A DNA stretch of 55,453 nucleotides from a virus, in the IMG/VR virus record IMGVR_UViG_3300047483_000550, positions 1 to 55,453 of that record. One strand, written 5' to 3'. Shown piece by piece: positions 37,313 to 43,253 of this stretch (position 1 is the first letter of the stretch; every line of letters starts with the position of its first letter). A program made the translations under genes and the position numbers. The notes beneath the pieces were generated by a model. The model searched no databases. It saw nothing but the letters and a program-made list of their open reading frames with translations, and had not been told where the DNA came from.

Positions 37313-37475
37313 ATTATTTTTTTTCGTATTAAGTATAGTATACTCATTACGAATTATTGTTGAGTTCAGTATGAAACTTACACAAGAAAATCCAGAACCA
37401 ATGAAATTAACAAAGTTAGAACAGACTTTACAAATAATTTCACTATCATACATAATAACATATATTTTAATTTAA
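37299..37475 (+). CDS. Small two-helix membrane protein
   Basis: A 58-residue protein starting at the ATG inside the 3' end of the histone-like gene. It has two hydrophobic segments, near residues 4-20 (IKLFFFVLSIVYSLRIIVEF) and 44-58 (IISLSYIITYILI), with a polar linker (TQENPEPMKLTKLEQ). Membrane-like composition and tight coupling support a real gene. The function is unknown; small membrane proteins of this kind can be holins, but nothing specific points to this. Confidence 0.5.
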   Translation: MEQIKLFFFVLSIVYSLRIIVEFSMKLTQENPEPMKLTKLEQTLQIISLSYIITYILI

Positions 37476-37479
37476 CAAC

Positions 37480-37935
37480 GTGTTTGAAAGTATAAAATCA
37501 TTGAGACCTCATTTTCATTCTTTAAGAGAGATTGAAAATAATGTAAGTTTAGATATAAAATTACCATTGAGTTGGAGATACGAAGATATCGTTAAACCTT
37601 ATAGGTCCATTAAAATTAAGGTTCAAGATAAGAACGAAAAATTCACTTTGTTATCTTTAGTATCAACCGCAATTCAAGATGGATATGATGTTGTTTTTGC
37701 CTGTGCTTTAGAGATATTACAAATTAATAAAGATGAAGAGGAGAAACAAAAATTATTCCAACAAAAAGTAAAAGAACTACAGGAATTATTTAAAAAAGAA
37801 TCGTTAGATAAGTTAAAAGATATAAACCTATTAGAGGATTATGGACAAGAGATTACAACAGGCGACGGAGTTTCTGAAGAAAGAGATGGAGAAGGATCAG
37901 ATGGAGATTCTGAACCACAAGAAACAGATGATTGA
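37480..37935 (+). CDS. Unknown protein, GTG start
   Basis: A 151-residue protein that begins with GTG 4 nt after the preceding stop; no ATG in frame gives a sensible alternative. The body contains LPLSWRYEDIVKPYRSIKI and a helical segment with charged residues (KDEEEKQKLFQQKVKELQEL). The last 30 residues are acidic (EERDGEGSDGDSEPQETDD) where the next gene overlaps in another frame. Family unknown. Confidence 0.55.
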   Translation: MFESIKSLRPHFHSLREIENNVSLDIKLPLSWRYEDIVKPYRSIKIKVQDKNEKFTLLSLVSTAIQDGYDVVFACALEILQINKDEEEKQKLFQQKVKELQELFKKESLDKLKDINLLEDYGQEITTGDGVSEERDGEGSDGDSEPQETDD

Positions 37936-38044
37936 AGATATAAAAAAGTTGGACAGAAAAAAAATGTTCGAAGAAAAACCAAAAAATAAAATATCTATAA
38001 TTGATAAGATATTAAAGATATTAGGATATGGAAAAAAAAGGTGA
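37841..38044 (+). CDS. Small helical protein nested over the previous gene's 3' end
   Basis: A 67-residue, Lys-rich helical protein (QQATEFLKKEMEKDQMEIL; KKLDRKKMFEEKPKNK) with an amphipathic hydrophobic finish (ISIIDKILKILGYGKKR). Its first 95 nt overlap the acidic tail of the previous gene. Codons in the overlap are GC-richer than usual, as expected if two frames are constrained. Its 3' end overlaps the next ATG. Function unknown. Confidence 0.5.
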   Translation: MDKRLQQATEFLKKEMEKDQMEILNHKKQMIEDIKKLDRKKMFEEKPKNKISIIDKILKILGYGKKR

Positions 38045-38261
38045 TTTATTAAATCAATTGGCAATTATCAGTGATTTATTGGAAAAAATAAATACAAAAA
38101 CTGAATCTGTCACAATAGTTTTAGAAATGTCTGATGATGATTTTGAAAAATCATTTGATACTATTCAGAAAAAATACGGTAGAAAAATGGAAAAACCAGA
38201 AGACACGTTTACTATTAATATTGGAATGGTTGATATAGTATTTAATAAGAATAATGTCTAA
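38028..38261 (+). CDS. Small unknown protein
   Basis: A 77-residue protein with helix LLNQLAIISDLLEKINTKT and a beta-type end (TFTINIGMVDIVFNKNN). It overlaps the previous gene by 17 nt and converges with the minus-strand gene, with which it shares 20 nt at the 3' ends. No family is recognised. Confidence 0.5.
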   Translation: MEKKGDLLNQLAIISDLLEKINTKTESVTIVLEMSDDDFEKSFDTIQKKYGRKMEKPEDTFTINIGMVDIVFNKNNV

Positions 38262-38880
38262 ATAATTCTCTTCTATTGAAACCCTTACTCTCAAGTAAGT
38301 TATACAATAAAGTTCGTTGATGGGTAGTTACATCTTTCACAAAAAAGAGATTACCCATTTTTCTTTTCACCAAATCCTCTTTAACTATTTCAAATAAACG
38401 ATTCGAATCTTCAAGATTCTTATTACCAAACATTTTTACGTCGTTTTCAATCTGTATAAATAGATTTTTATTTAAGATGAATATTTGGGCGATTTCTTTT
38501 ATTGGTACAATTTGATTGATTAATTCGTGATAACGAATTCTCTTTTTAGTTTGAAAATCATAAATCAATTCTTCTTGCCAATAAGGTATTATCTCCTTTA
38601 TTCGAAATTTATTTCCTTCGATTAGTGCCGGTTCGTTTCTACCTAAACTATCCCTTACCCAAGTTGTGGTGGCCCAACGATTATTTGGAAAAACTAACGC
38701 CAATTCAAAAACCAGCTCCTGATTTCTTTTACCACCTTGTTGTTTCACAAATGGCGGCTTTTTTTCTGTCTTATACTCTCTCCAATAGTCATAGACGGAT
38801 GTACGTTTCATACACTTATAGAATATTTTAATTCTTTTCTTGTTACAGAATAGAACTATGAAATACTTTCCATTTTTCAT
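38242..38880 (-). CDS. Unknown minus-strand protein
   Basis: A 212-residue protein on the minus strand. The start at 38880 is chosen because its ATG overlaps the TGA of the upstream small membrane gene (ATGA), a classic coupling; the frame could extend upstream to 38931 but that would overlap that gene more. The protein has basic and aromatic character (YFIVLFCNKKRIKIFYKCM; TSVYDYWREYKTEKKPPF), a middle WRxELIYDFQTKKRIRYH-type region and a C-terminal segment with TTHQRTLLYNLLESKGFNRR. I do not recognise it; DNA binding is possible from composition only. Confidence 0.6.
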   Translation of the reverse strand: MKNGKYFIVLFCNKKRIKIFYKCMKRTSVYDYWREYKTEKKPPFVKQQGGKRNQELVFELALVFPNNRWATTTWVRDSLGRNEPALIEGNKFRIKEIIPYWQEELIYDFQTKKRIRYHELINQIVPIKEIAQIFILNKNLFIQIENDVKMFGNKNLEDSNRLFEIVKEDLVKRKMGNLFFVKDVTTHQRTLLYNLLESKGFNRRELFRHYSY

Positions 38881-39032
38881 ATAAACTTTGTTATTAATGA
38901 ATATAACCCATACATTGCTAACAATGTCCAAAGAATAGTAAATAACACAATTCCTTTAGGAAACCCATTAGTTTTTTCATATACGTCTTTATATGATTCA
39001 TTACTATTCTTCTTACAATTCTTACAACCCAT
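38877..39032 (-). CDS. Small CxxC membrane protein
   Basis: A 51-residue minus-strand protein: the N-terminus MGCKNCKKNSNESYKDVYEK has a CxxC pair, and residues about 28-49 are a membrane helix (IVLFTILWTLLAMYGLYSLI). Its TGA overlaps the ATG of the next minus-strand gene. Both genes would be expressed from a promoter in the AT-rich divergent gap 39033-39109. Function unknown. Confidence 0.55.
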   Translation of the reverse strand: MGCKNCKKNSNESYKDVYEKTNGFPKGIVLFTILWTLLAMYGLYSLITKFI

Positions 39033-39076
39033 AATAAAATATATACTATTAATTTCTTTTTTTAAAATTTTTTGAC

Positions 39077-39084
39077 TATATTTT
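39077..39084 (+). promoter_or_regulatory. Possible early promoter before dam-like gene
   Basis: TATATTTT, close to the Bacteroidota -7 consensus TAnnTTTG, lies 25 nt upstream of the ATG at 39110, in the divergent gap with the minus-strand cassette. Weak evidence. Confidence 0.35.
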
Positions 39085-39109
39085 TAATAGAACATTAAAT
39101 AACAAATAA

Positions 39110-39952
39110 ATGATTAGTTACATCGGAGGTAAGGCTCGTATCGGTAAATGGATTGTCCCACAAATTCCAACAGACATTGAGACATATGTTGAAGGTTTCT
39201 CAGGTATGTTTTGGGTATTTTTTAATATGGACTTAACCAAATTTCCAAATTTAAAAACGGTAGTTTATAATGATTACAATCGTTTAAATGCTCATCTTAT
39301 GAAGTGGTCTAAACAATATGATGTGTTATGGGATGAATTATCTAAATACCCTTGCCAACAATTGGGGGTCGTTGATACACCACCAGAATATGCTGAAATG
39401 TTTAATCAATATCAAAAAGAAGTATTTGACCCTGAATTGGTTATCACCGACGAAAATAGTTTAGAAATTGTGGGTAAATATGTATACGTGTTATGTCAAA
39501 TATTTTCAGGTTCAAAACCCGAAACTGCAGCATATACGGATTATAAAGGAAAATATCGTTGCAAAGTTCTTATTTTTATGGATAAGTTAAAAAACCCTAA
39601 ATTCCGTCAACACTTTGATAAAATAACTTTTGTAGAAAATTTGGATTTCCAAAAAGTGGTAGAGAAATACGATTCGCCAACAACATATTTCTATATGGAC
39701 CCACCATATTGGAAGACTGAAAATTATTATTCGAATCACGATTTTGATGTTAATGACCACACACGTTTAGCTGAATGTATTAAAAATATTAAAGGTAAAT
39801 TCAGTTTATCGTATTATGATTTTCCAAAGTTATCTGAATGGTTTCCTAAAGATCAATATAAATGGGAACAAAAAGATTTTGCAAAGGCTGCGGCTGCGAA
39901 GAAGGACGGTAAACAAAATATGGGTACCGAACTATTAATTAAAAATTATTAA
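39110..39952 (+). CDS. dam: Adenine-specific DNA methyltransferase, D12/Dam class
   Basis: A 280-residue N6-adenine methyltransferase. The N-terminus ISYIGGKARIGKWIVPQI is the binding motif for S-adenosyl methionine together with YVEGFSGMFWVFFNM (motif I-like), and YFYMDPPYW (about 194-202) is the catalytic DPPY box. The target sequence cannot be read directly. Such an enzyme could protect phage DNA from host restriction. It heads a + strand block after the divergent gap and is followed 8 nt later by NusG. There is no cognate restriction gene in the window. Confidence 0.88.
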   Translation: MISYIGGKARIGKWIVPQIPTDIETYVEGFSGMFWVFFNMDLTKFPNLKTVVYNDYNRLNAHLMKWSKQYDVLWDELSKYPCQQLGVVDTPPEYAEMFNQYQKEVFDPELVITDENSLEIVGKYVYVLCQIFSGSKPETAAYTDYKGKYRCKVLIFMDKLKNPKFRQHFDKITFVENLDFQKVVEKYDSPTTYFYMDPPYWKTENYYSNHDFDVNDHTRLAECIKNIKGKFSLSYYDFPKLSEWFPKDQYKWEQKDFAKAAAAKKDGKQNMGTELLIKNY

Positions 39953-39959
39953 AATTTAT

Positions 39960-40484
39960 ATGGAAACAAATTGGTACTTGGTTAAAGTATTACCTGGAAA
40001 AGAAAGGTCCTTGGCGGAAGAATTTAATAAAAATATCTCTCAGGGTAAAATAAAGAGTGTTACGAGATTTGTTTGCCCAACGGAGAAACAGGTGGTTGTG
40101 GTACGTAATAAAAAAGCAATTAGAGAAAAGGTCTTGTATAGTGGTTATCTTTATTTTGAATCACCTAAACCATTAAATGAGGATGAATTAAAAACTATTT
40201 CATTATTTCCTAATATAATGGGAATGGGTGGTAATAGAATTCCTATTGAATTACGTGAGAGTGATGTGAAAAGAATTTTAAAGGATGATGTTTTGGAAAT
40301 TCACGAAGATTCAAAACGTTTAAAATATGTTATTGGTGAACAAGTTACCGTTATTGAGGGACCATTCAACACATTTGAAGGTATAATTTCAGAAATGAAA
40401 GGAGATAAAGTTGAACTCGAAATTAAAATTTTTGGAAGAAATACTGCTGTTGAGTTAACACTTAACCAAATTGCAAAAATATAA
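39960..40484 (+). CDS. nusG: Transcription elongation/antitermination factor NusG-like
   Basis: A 174-residue NusG homologue. The NGN domain starts with NWYLVKVLPGKERSLAEEF, the typical W-Y-[AV]-[VL]...G-E/K pattern, and continues with a VLYSGYLYFESPKP strand. A C-terminal KOW domain is visible as GEQVTVIEGPFNTFEGIISE (about 122-141). NusG binds RNA polymerase and affects pausing, termination and coupling. A phage copy could modify host polymerase for long late transcripts. The gene's stop overlaps the next ATG (TAATG). Confidence 0.85.
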   Translation: METNWYLVKVLPGKERSLAEEFNKNISQGKIKSVTRFVCPTEKQVVVVRNKKAIREKVLYSGYLYFESPKPLNEDELKTISLFPNIMGMGGNRIPIELRESDVKRILKDDVLEIHEDSKRLKYVIGEQVTVIEGPFNTFEGIISEMKGDKVELEIKIFGRNTAVELTLNQIAKI

Positions 40485-40801
40485 TGGAAGAATTTTCACC
40501 TGAAGTTTTAATTTATTTACAAACAGTAAAAAATTATCTCAAGACAAATATTGAAGCAAAAGAATATTTTTTAGGTGATTCAGATGAAGAGTTGTTCTAT
40601 AAACACTTATGTGAAATCTCACAAAAAAATTACAAAAAAAACGGTGAAGTGATGTTAGATAAAGAACAATTTGAGTTATTAAGAACAACCGTTAAGGCGG
40701 TGATAATTGCAAAAAAAGACATCTCTGAACAACCAAAAAAAGATATCGAAAAAAATGTATTTTTTGATTTAGGTGATTTTGGTAAAATATGTCTTAACTA
40801 A
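40484..40801 (+). CDS. Unknown small helical protein
   Basis: A 105-residue protein, mostly helical and Lys/Glu-rich (LIYLQTVKNYLKTNIEAKEY; DEELFYKHLCEISQKNYKK), ending with FFDLGDFGKICLN. Coupled by TAATG to NusG and 20 nt before the AAA ATPase. No family is recognised. Confidence 0.6.
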   Translation: MEEFSPEVLIYLQTVKNYLKTNIEAKEYFLGDSDEELFYKHLCEISQKNYKKNGEVMLDKEQFELLRTTVKAVIIAKKDISEQPKKDIEKNVFFDLGDFGKICLN

Positions 40802-40821
40802 AAAATAAATTAAAATATAAT

Positions 40822-41892
40822 ATGTCAACAAAACTACCAAAGGATTATCCTTTATATGATACGGTTTACGGTACCGAAATCCCTATTGAACAATATTTTG
40901 TTATTTGTTATGATAAATTACCCTCAAAGTTCGTTAATAGTTTATCTTATGATCCAAAAATTATAGATTATCTTGTAGATAAATTAGGGTTTAAACAAGA
41001 TATTAATATATTTTCATCAAATAGGCGTTACGACTTATCGTCACAATCATTATATGTTAATGACGAAAAACAAATGATGATTAGACTTACGGGAAATGTT
41101 ATTAAAGATAAGGATCCATTAGTTCAACTTGATATTGCTTATGATTTTAAAAAAGGTAATTTGGAAAAACAATTACCAATGGACGAAATTAAAACTTTTG
41201 AAAGAAAAAGAAAAAAATCAAACATTCAATTGGTCAAAAGTGAAATGGGTCATATGGATACTGAGGAATATGACTTAGCTGTACCACAAATGGATTTAGA
41301 ATTAAATTATGGCACCGAATTTAGTAAGGTACATAAAGTAATTGTTGATAAGTTAAATGAAAATAACGGTAAGGGAATTATTTTATTACACGGTGACCCT
41401 GGTACTGGTAAAACATCGTACATCAAACACTTGACTTCATTAATCACAGATAAAGACATATTGTTCATCCCACCATCGATGGCTGAGATGTTATCCGAAC
41501 CTTCAATCATACCATTTTTGATGGACCACAAAAATTCAATCCTCATCATTGAGGATGCTGAACGAGTTATTTCGGATAGAGAGGGTAATGGTTCACCGGC
41601 GGGAGTGTCTAATATTCTTAATTTAACTGACGGTATTTTGGGTGATTGTCTAAGTATTCAAATTGTTGCAACCTTCAATATGAAACGAGAGAAGATAGAC
41701 CAAGCATTACTTAGAAAGGGTCGTTTAATTGCTGAACATAAATTCAGTAAATTAAATGTGGAAGAAACGAATAAATTATTAAAACATATCGAAAAAGATC
41801 ACGAAGTGACGGAAGGAATGACTTTGGCTGATATTTATAACATAGACGTAGAATTAATAAAAACGTCAAATAAAAGTAAAATAGGATTTTAG
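40822..41892 (+). CDS. AAA-family ATPase
   Basis: A 356-residue protein. Residues 1-165 are a less conserved N-terminal domain. Walker A is LLHGDPGTGKTSYIKHL (about 188-204), Walker B is SILIIEDAERVI (about 238-249), a sensor-1-type strand is IQIVATFNMKREKIDQALL, followed by the arginine-finger-like RKGRLIAEHKF. This matches the classical AAA clade (BCS1/FtsH/proteasome-type) rather than clamp loaders. The substrate is unknown; remodelling of a phage or host protein complex is the likely general role. The homing endonuclease gene lies directly behind it. Confidence 0.82.
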   Translation: MSTKLPKDYPLYDTVYGTEIPIEQYFVICYDKLPSKFVNSLSYDPKIIDYLVDKLGFKQDINIFSSNRRYDLSSQSLYVNDEKQMMIRLTGNVIKDKDPLVQLDIAYDFKKGNLEKQLPMDEIKTFERKRKKSNIQLVKSEMGHMDTEEYDLAVPQMDLELNYGTEFSKVHKVIVDKLNENNGKGIILLHGDPGTGKTSYIKHLTSLITDKDILFIPPSMAEMLSEPSIIPFLMDHKNSILIIEDAERVISDREGNGSPAGVSNILNLTDGILGDCLSIQIVATFNMKREKIDQALLRKGRLIAEHKFSKLNVEETNKLLKHIEKDHEVTEGMTLADIYNIDVELIKTSNKSKIGF

Positions 41893-41895
41893 TCA

Positions 41896-41927
41896 ATATG
41901 GTGGTATTTATTTATAAAACACCATAT
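41896..41927 (+). promoter_or_regulatory. Hairpin over the homing endonuclease start with TATTTATA in the loop
   Basis: ATATGGTG (41896-41903) and CACCATAT (41920-41927) form a perfect 8-bp inverted repeat. The right arm includes the first two bases of the ATG at 41926-41928. The 16-nt loop holds overlapping TATTTATT and TATTTATA motifs (41905-41916). Read-through transcripts would hide the start codon, whereas a transcript begun from the motif would lack the left arm. Confidence 0.62.
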
Positions 41928-42585
41928 GGACAAAGGAAAAATTTACAAAATAACGAATAAAATAAATAAAAAAATTTATATTGGTTGCACAGTAAAAACT
42001 TTAGAAACTCGTTATTATGAACACCTTTATAGGTGTTTTAAAAATGATTATAAAAGTAAACTTTACAATTCTATAAAAAAATACGGTGAAGAAAATTTTA
42101 CTATTGAATTAATAGAAGAATGTGATGTCAGTATTATATATGAAATTGAAAAAAAATATATTGAAAAATATGATTCTTTCAAAAACGGACTAAATAATAC
42201 GTTGGGTGGTGAAGGTTGTTTGGGTTATGTACATTCGGATGAAGTAAGGGCTAAAATTTCTAATAAGATAAAAGAAGGAAAATCACACAGAGGGAAAACT
42301 TATATAGAAATATATGGTAAAAATTGTGAAAATCAAAAAGAAAAAAGAAAAGATTCAGTTAAAAAACATTGGGATAAATTAACAAACGAAGAAAGAAGTA
42401 AAAGAATAGAAAAAATAAAAGAATCAAAAAGAAATAAATCTATTTATTCATTGGACCTAATAAAAGAAATAAAAGATAAATTAAAATTAGGAGTAAAAAT
42501 AAAAGAACTAACCCAATTATACCCAAATATTCGAAAAGGTTTTTTTTACGAATTAAAAAACGGTAGAAGGTGGTTAGATATTTAA
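41926..42585 (+). CDS. GIY-YIG homing endonuclease
   Basis: A 219-residue protein with an N-terminal GIY-YIG nuclease domain: KIYKITNKINKKIYIGCT (residues 5-22), the conserved Arg in LETRYYEHL (Arg29) and a helix with Glu in EIEKKYIEKYDSF. Downstream are basic DNA-binding segments typical of NUMOD-type modules (ISNKIKEGKSHRGKTYIEIY; KRIEKIKESKRNKSIYSL). The very Lys/Asn/AAA-rich codon use differs from its neighbours and marks it as a mobile element. It stands alone between the AAA ATPase and thioredoxin genes without disrupting either, as free-standing phage homing endonucleases do. Expression is probably controlled by the hairpin-promoter structure upstream. Confidence 0.85.
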   Translation: MDKGKIYKITNKINKKIYIGCTVKTLETRYYEHLYRCFKNDYKSKLYNSIKKYGEENFTIELIEECDVSIIYEIEKKYIEKYDSFKNGLNNTLGGEGCLGYVHSDEVRAKISNKIKEGKSHRGKTYIEIYGKNCENQKEKRKDSVKKHWDKLTNEERSKRIEKIKESKRNKSIYSLDLIKEIKDKLKLGVKIKELTQLYPNIRKGFFYELKNGRRWLDI

Positions 42586-42596
42586 ATTAAAAAATT

Positions 42597-42902
42597 ATGA
42601 GAGAAATTACTATTGATGAACTAAAACAATTACAATTAGAAGGTAAAAAAATATTGGCTGACTTCAAAGCTAAATGGTGTGTACCCTGTGGTCATTTATT
42701 AACTAGATTGGATAAAATGTCGTCGAATTACAATGATATTGAATTTGTTGCAATCGATGTTGATGATAATAAAGAAGGTTGTGTAGAATTAGGAATTCGT
42801 TCAGTACCTACTGTTATGATTTACAACGGTGAAGAATTAGTTAATCGTTCAACAGGTGCAAACGTTGATTCAGTTTATATAAAGATTTTAGATAGTTTAT
42901 AA
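42597..42902 (+). CDS. trxA: Thioredoxin
   Basis: A 101-residue thioredoxin with the redox motif WCVPC (Cys28, Cys31) in ADFKAKWCVPCGHLL, the beta strand IEFVAIDVDDN, and the cis-proline loop RSVPTVMIYNG. The second motif residue is Val instead of the usual Gly, giving C-V-P-C. It is probably an electron donor for the class I ribonucleotide reductase whose C-terminus is at the window start. Its stop overlaps the glutaredoxin ATG (TAATG). Confidence 0.92.
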   Translation: MREITIDELKQLQLEGKKILADFKAKWCVPCGHLLTRLDKMSSNYNDIEFVAIDVDDNKEGCVELGIRSVPTVMIYNGEELVNRSTGANVDSVYIKILDSL

Positions 42903-43174
42903 TGAAACATACAATTGTTGTATTCACGTTAAATGGATGCAAGTATTGTTACGATTTAAAAAATAAATTAACAGAACTTGAAATACCATTCAATGATATT
43001 GAAATTTCAATAAATAAAGAGATATGGGATTCGGTCGTAAAACAAACAGGACATAACGTTTTACCAACTGTCTATATTAATAAAAATAATTCAAACGAAG
43101 GACCAATTTATATACCTGGAGTTGATTTTAAGAATGAAAATGAAATAGTTGAAATCATAAAAACATTCATATAG
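42902..43174 (+). CDS. nrdC: Glutaredoxin
   Basis: A 90-residue glutaredoxin. The active-site motif is CKYC (Cys13, Cys16) in TLNGCKYCYDLKNKL, a variant of the usual CPYC, followed by the conserved cis-proline in VLPTVYINK. T4 encodes a similar protein (NrdC) for ribonucleotide reductase. It is coupled to thioredoxin and followed by a strong terminator that ends the metabolic block. Confidence 0.85.
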   Translation: MKHTIVVFTLNGCKYCYDLKNKLTELEIPFNDIEISINKEIWDSVVKQTGHNVLPTVYINKNNSNEGPIYIPGVDFKNENEIVEIIKTFI

Positions 43175-43175
43175 A

Positions 43176-43204
43176 AAAAAAAAGGGGGTTTACCCCTTTT
43201 TTTT
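43176..43204 (+). terminator. Rho-independent terminator after glutaredoxin
   Basis: Eight A plus GGGG (43176-43187), a GTTTA loop, and CCCC plus eight T (43193-43204): a strong stem with a perfect T tail that could also act on the opposite strand. Confidence 0.88.
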
Positions 43205-43220
43205 ATGCGTAATAACATAA

Positions 43221-43252
43221 TAAAAGTATTTATGTAAAAGACTTTACTTTTA
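43221..43252 (+). promoter_or_regulatory. Inverted repeat around TATTTATG before the first fibre gene
   Basis: TAAAAGTA (43221-43228) and TACTTTTA (43245-43252) form an 8-bp inverted repeat that ends one base before the ATG at 43254. TATTTATG (43227-43234; one mismatch to TATTTATA) lies across the left arm and loop. The layout resembles the hairpin at 41896. Confidence 0.45.
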
Positions 43253-43253
43253 A

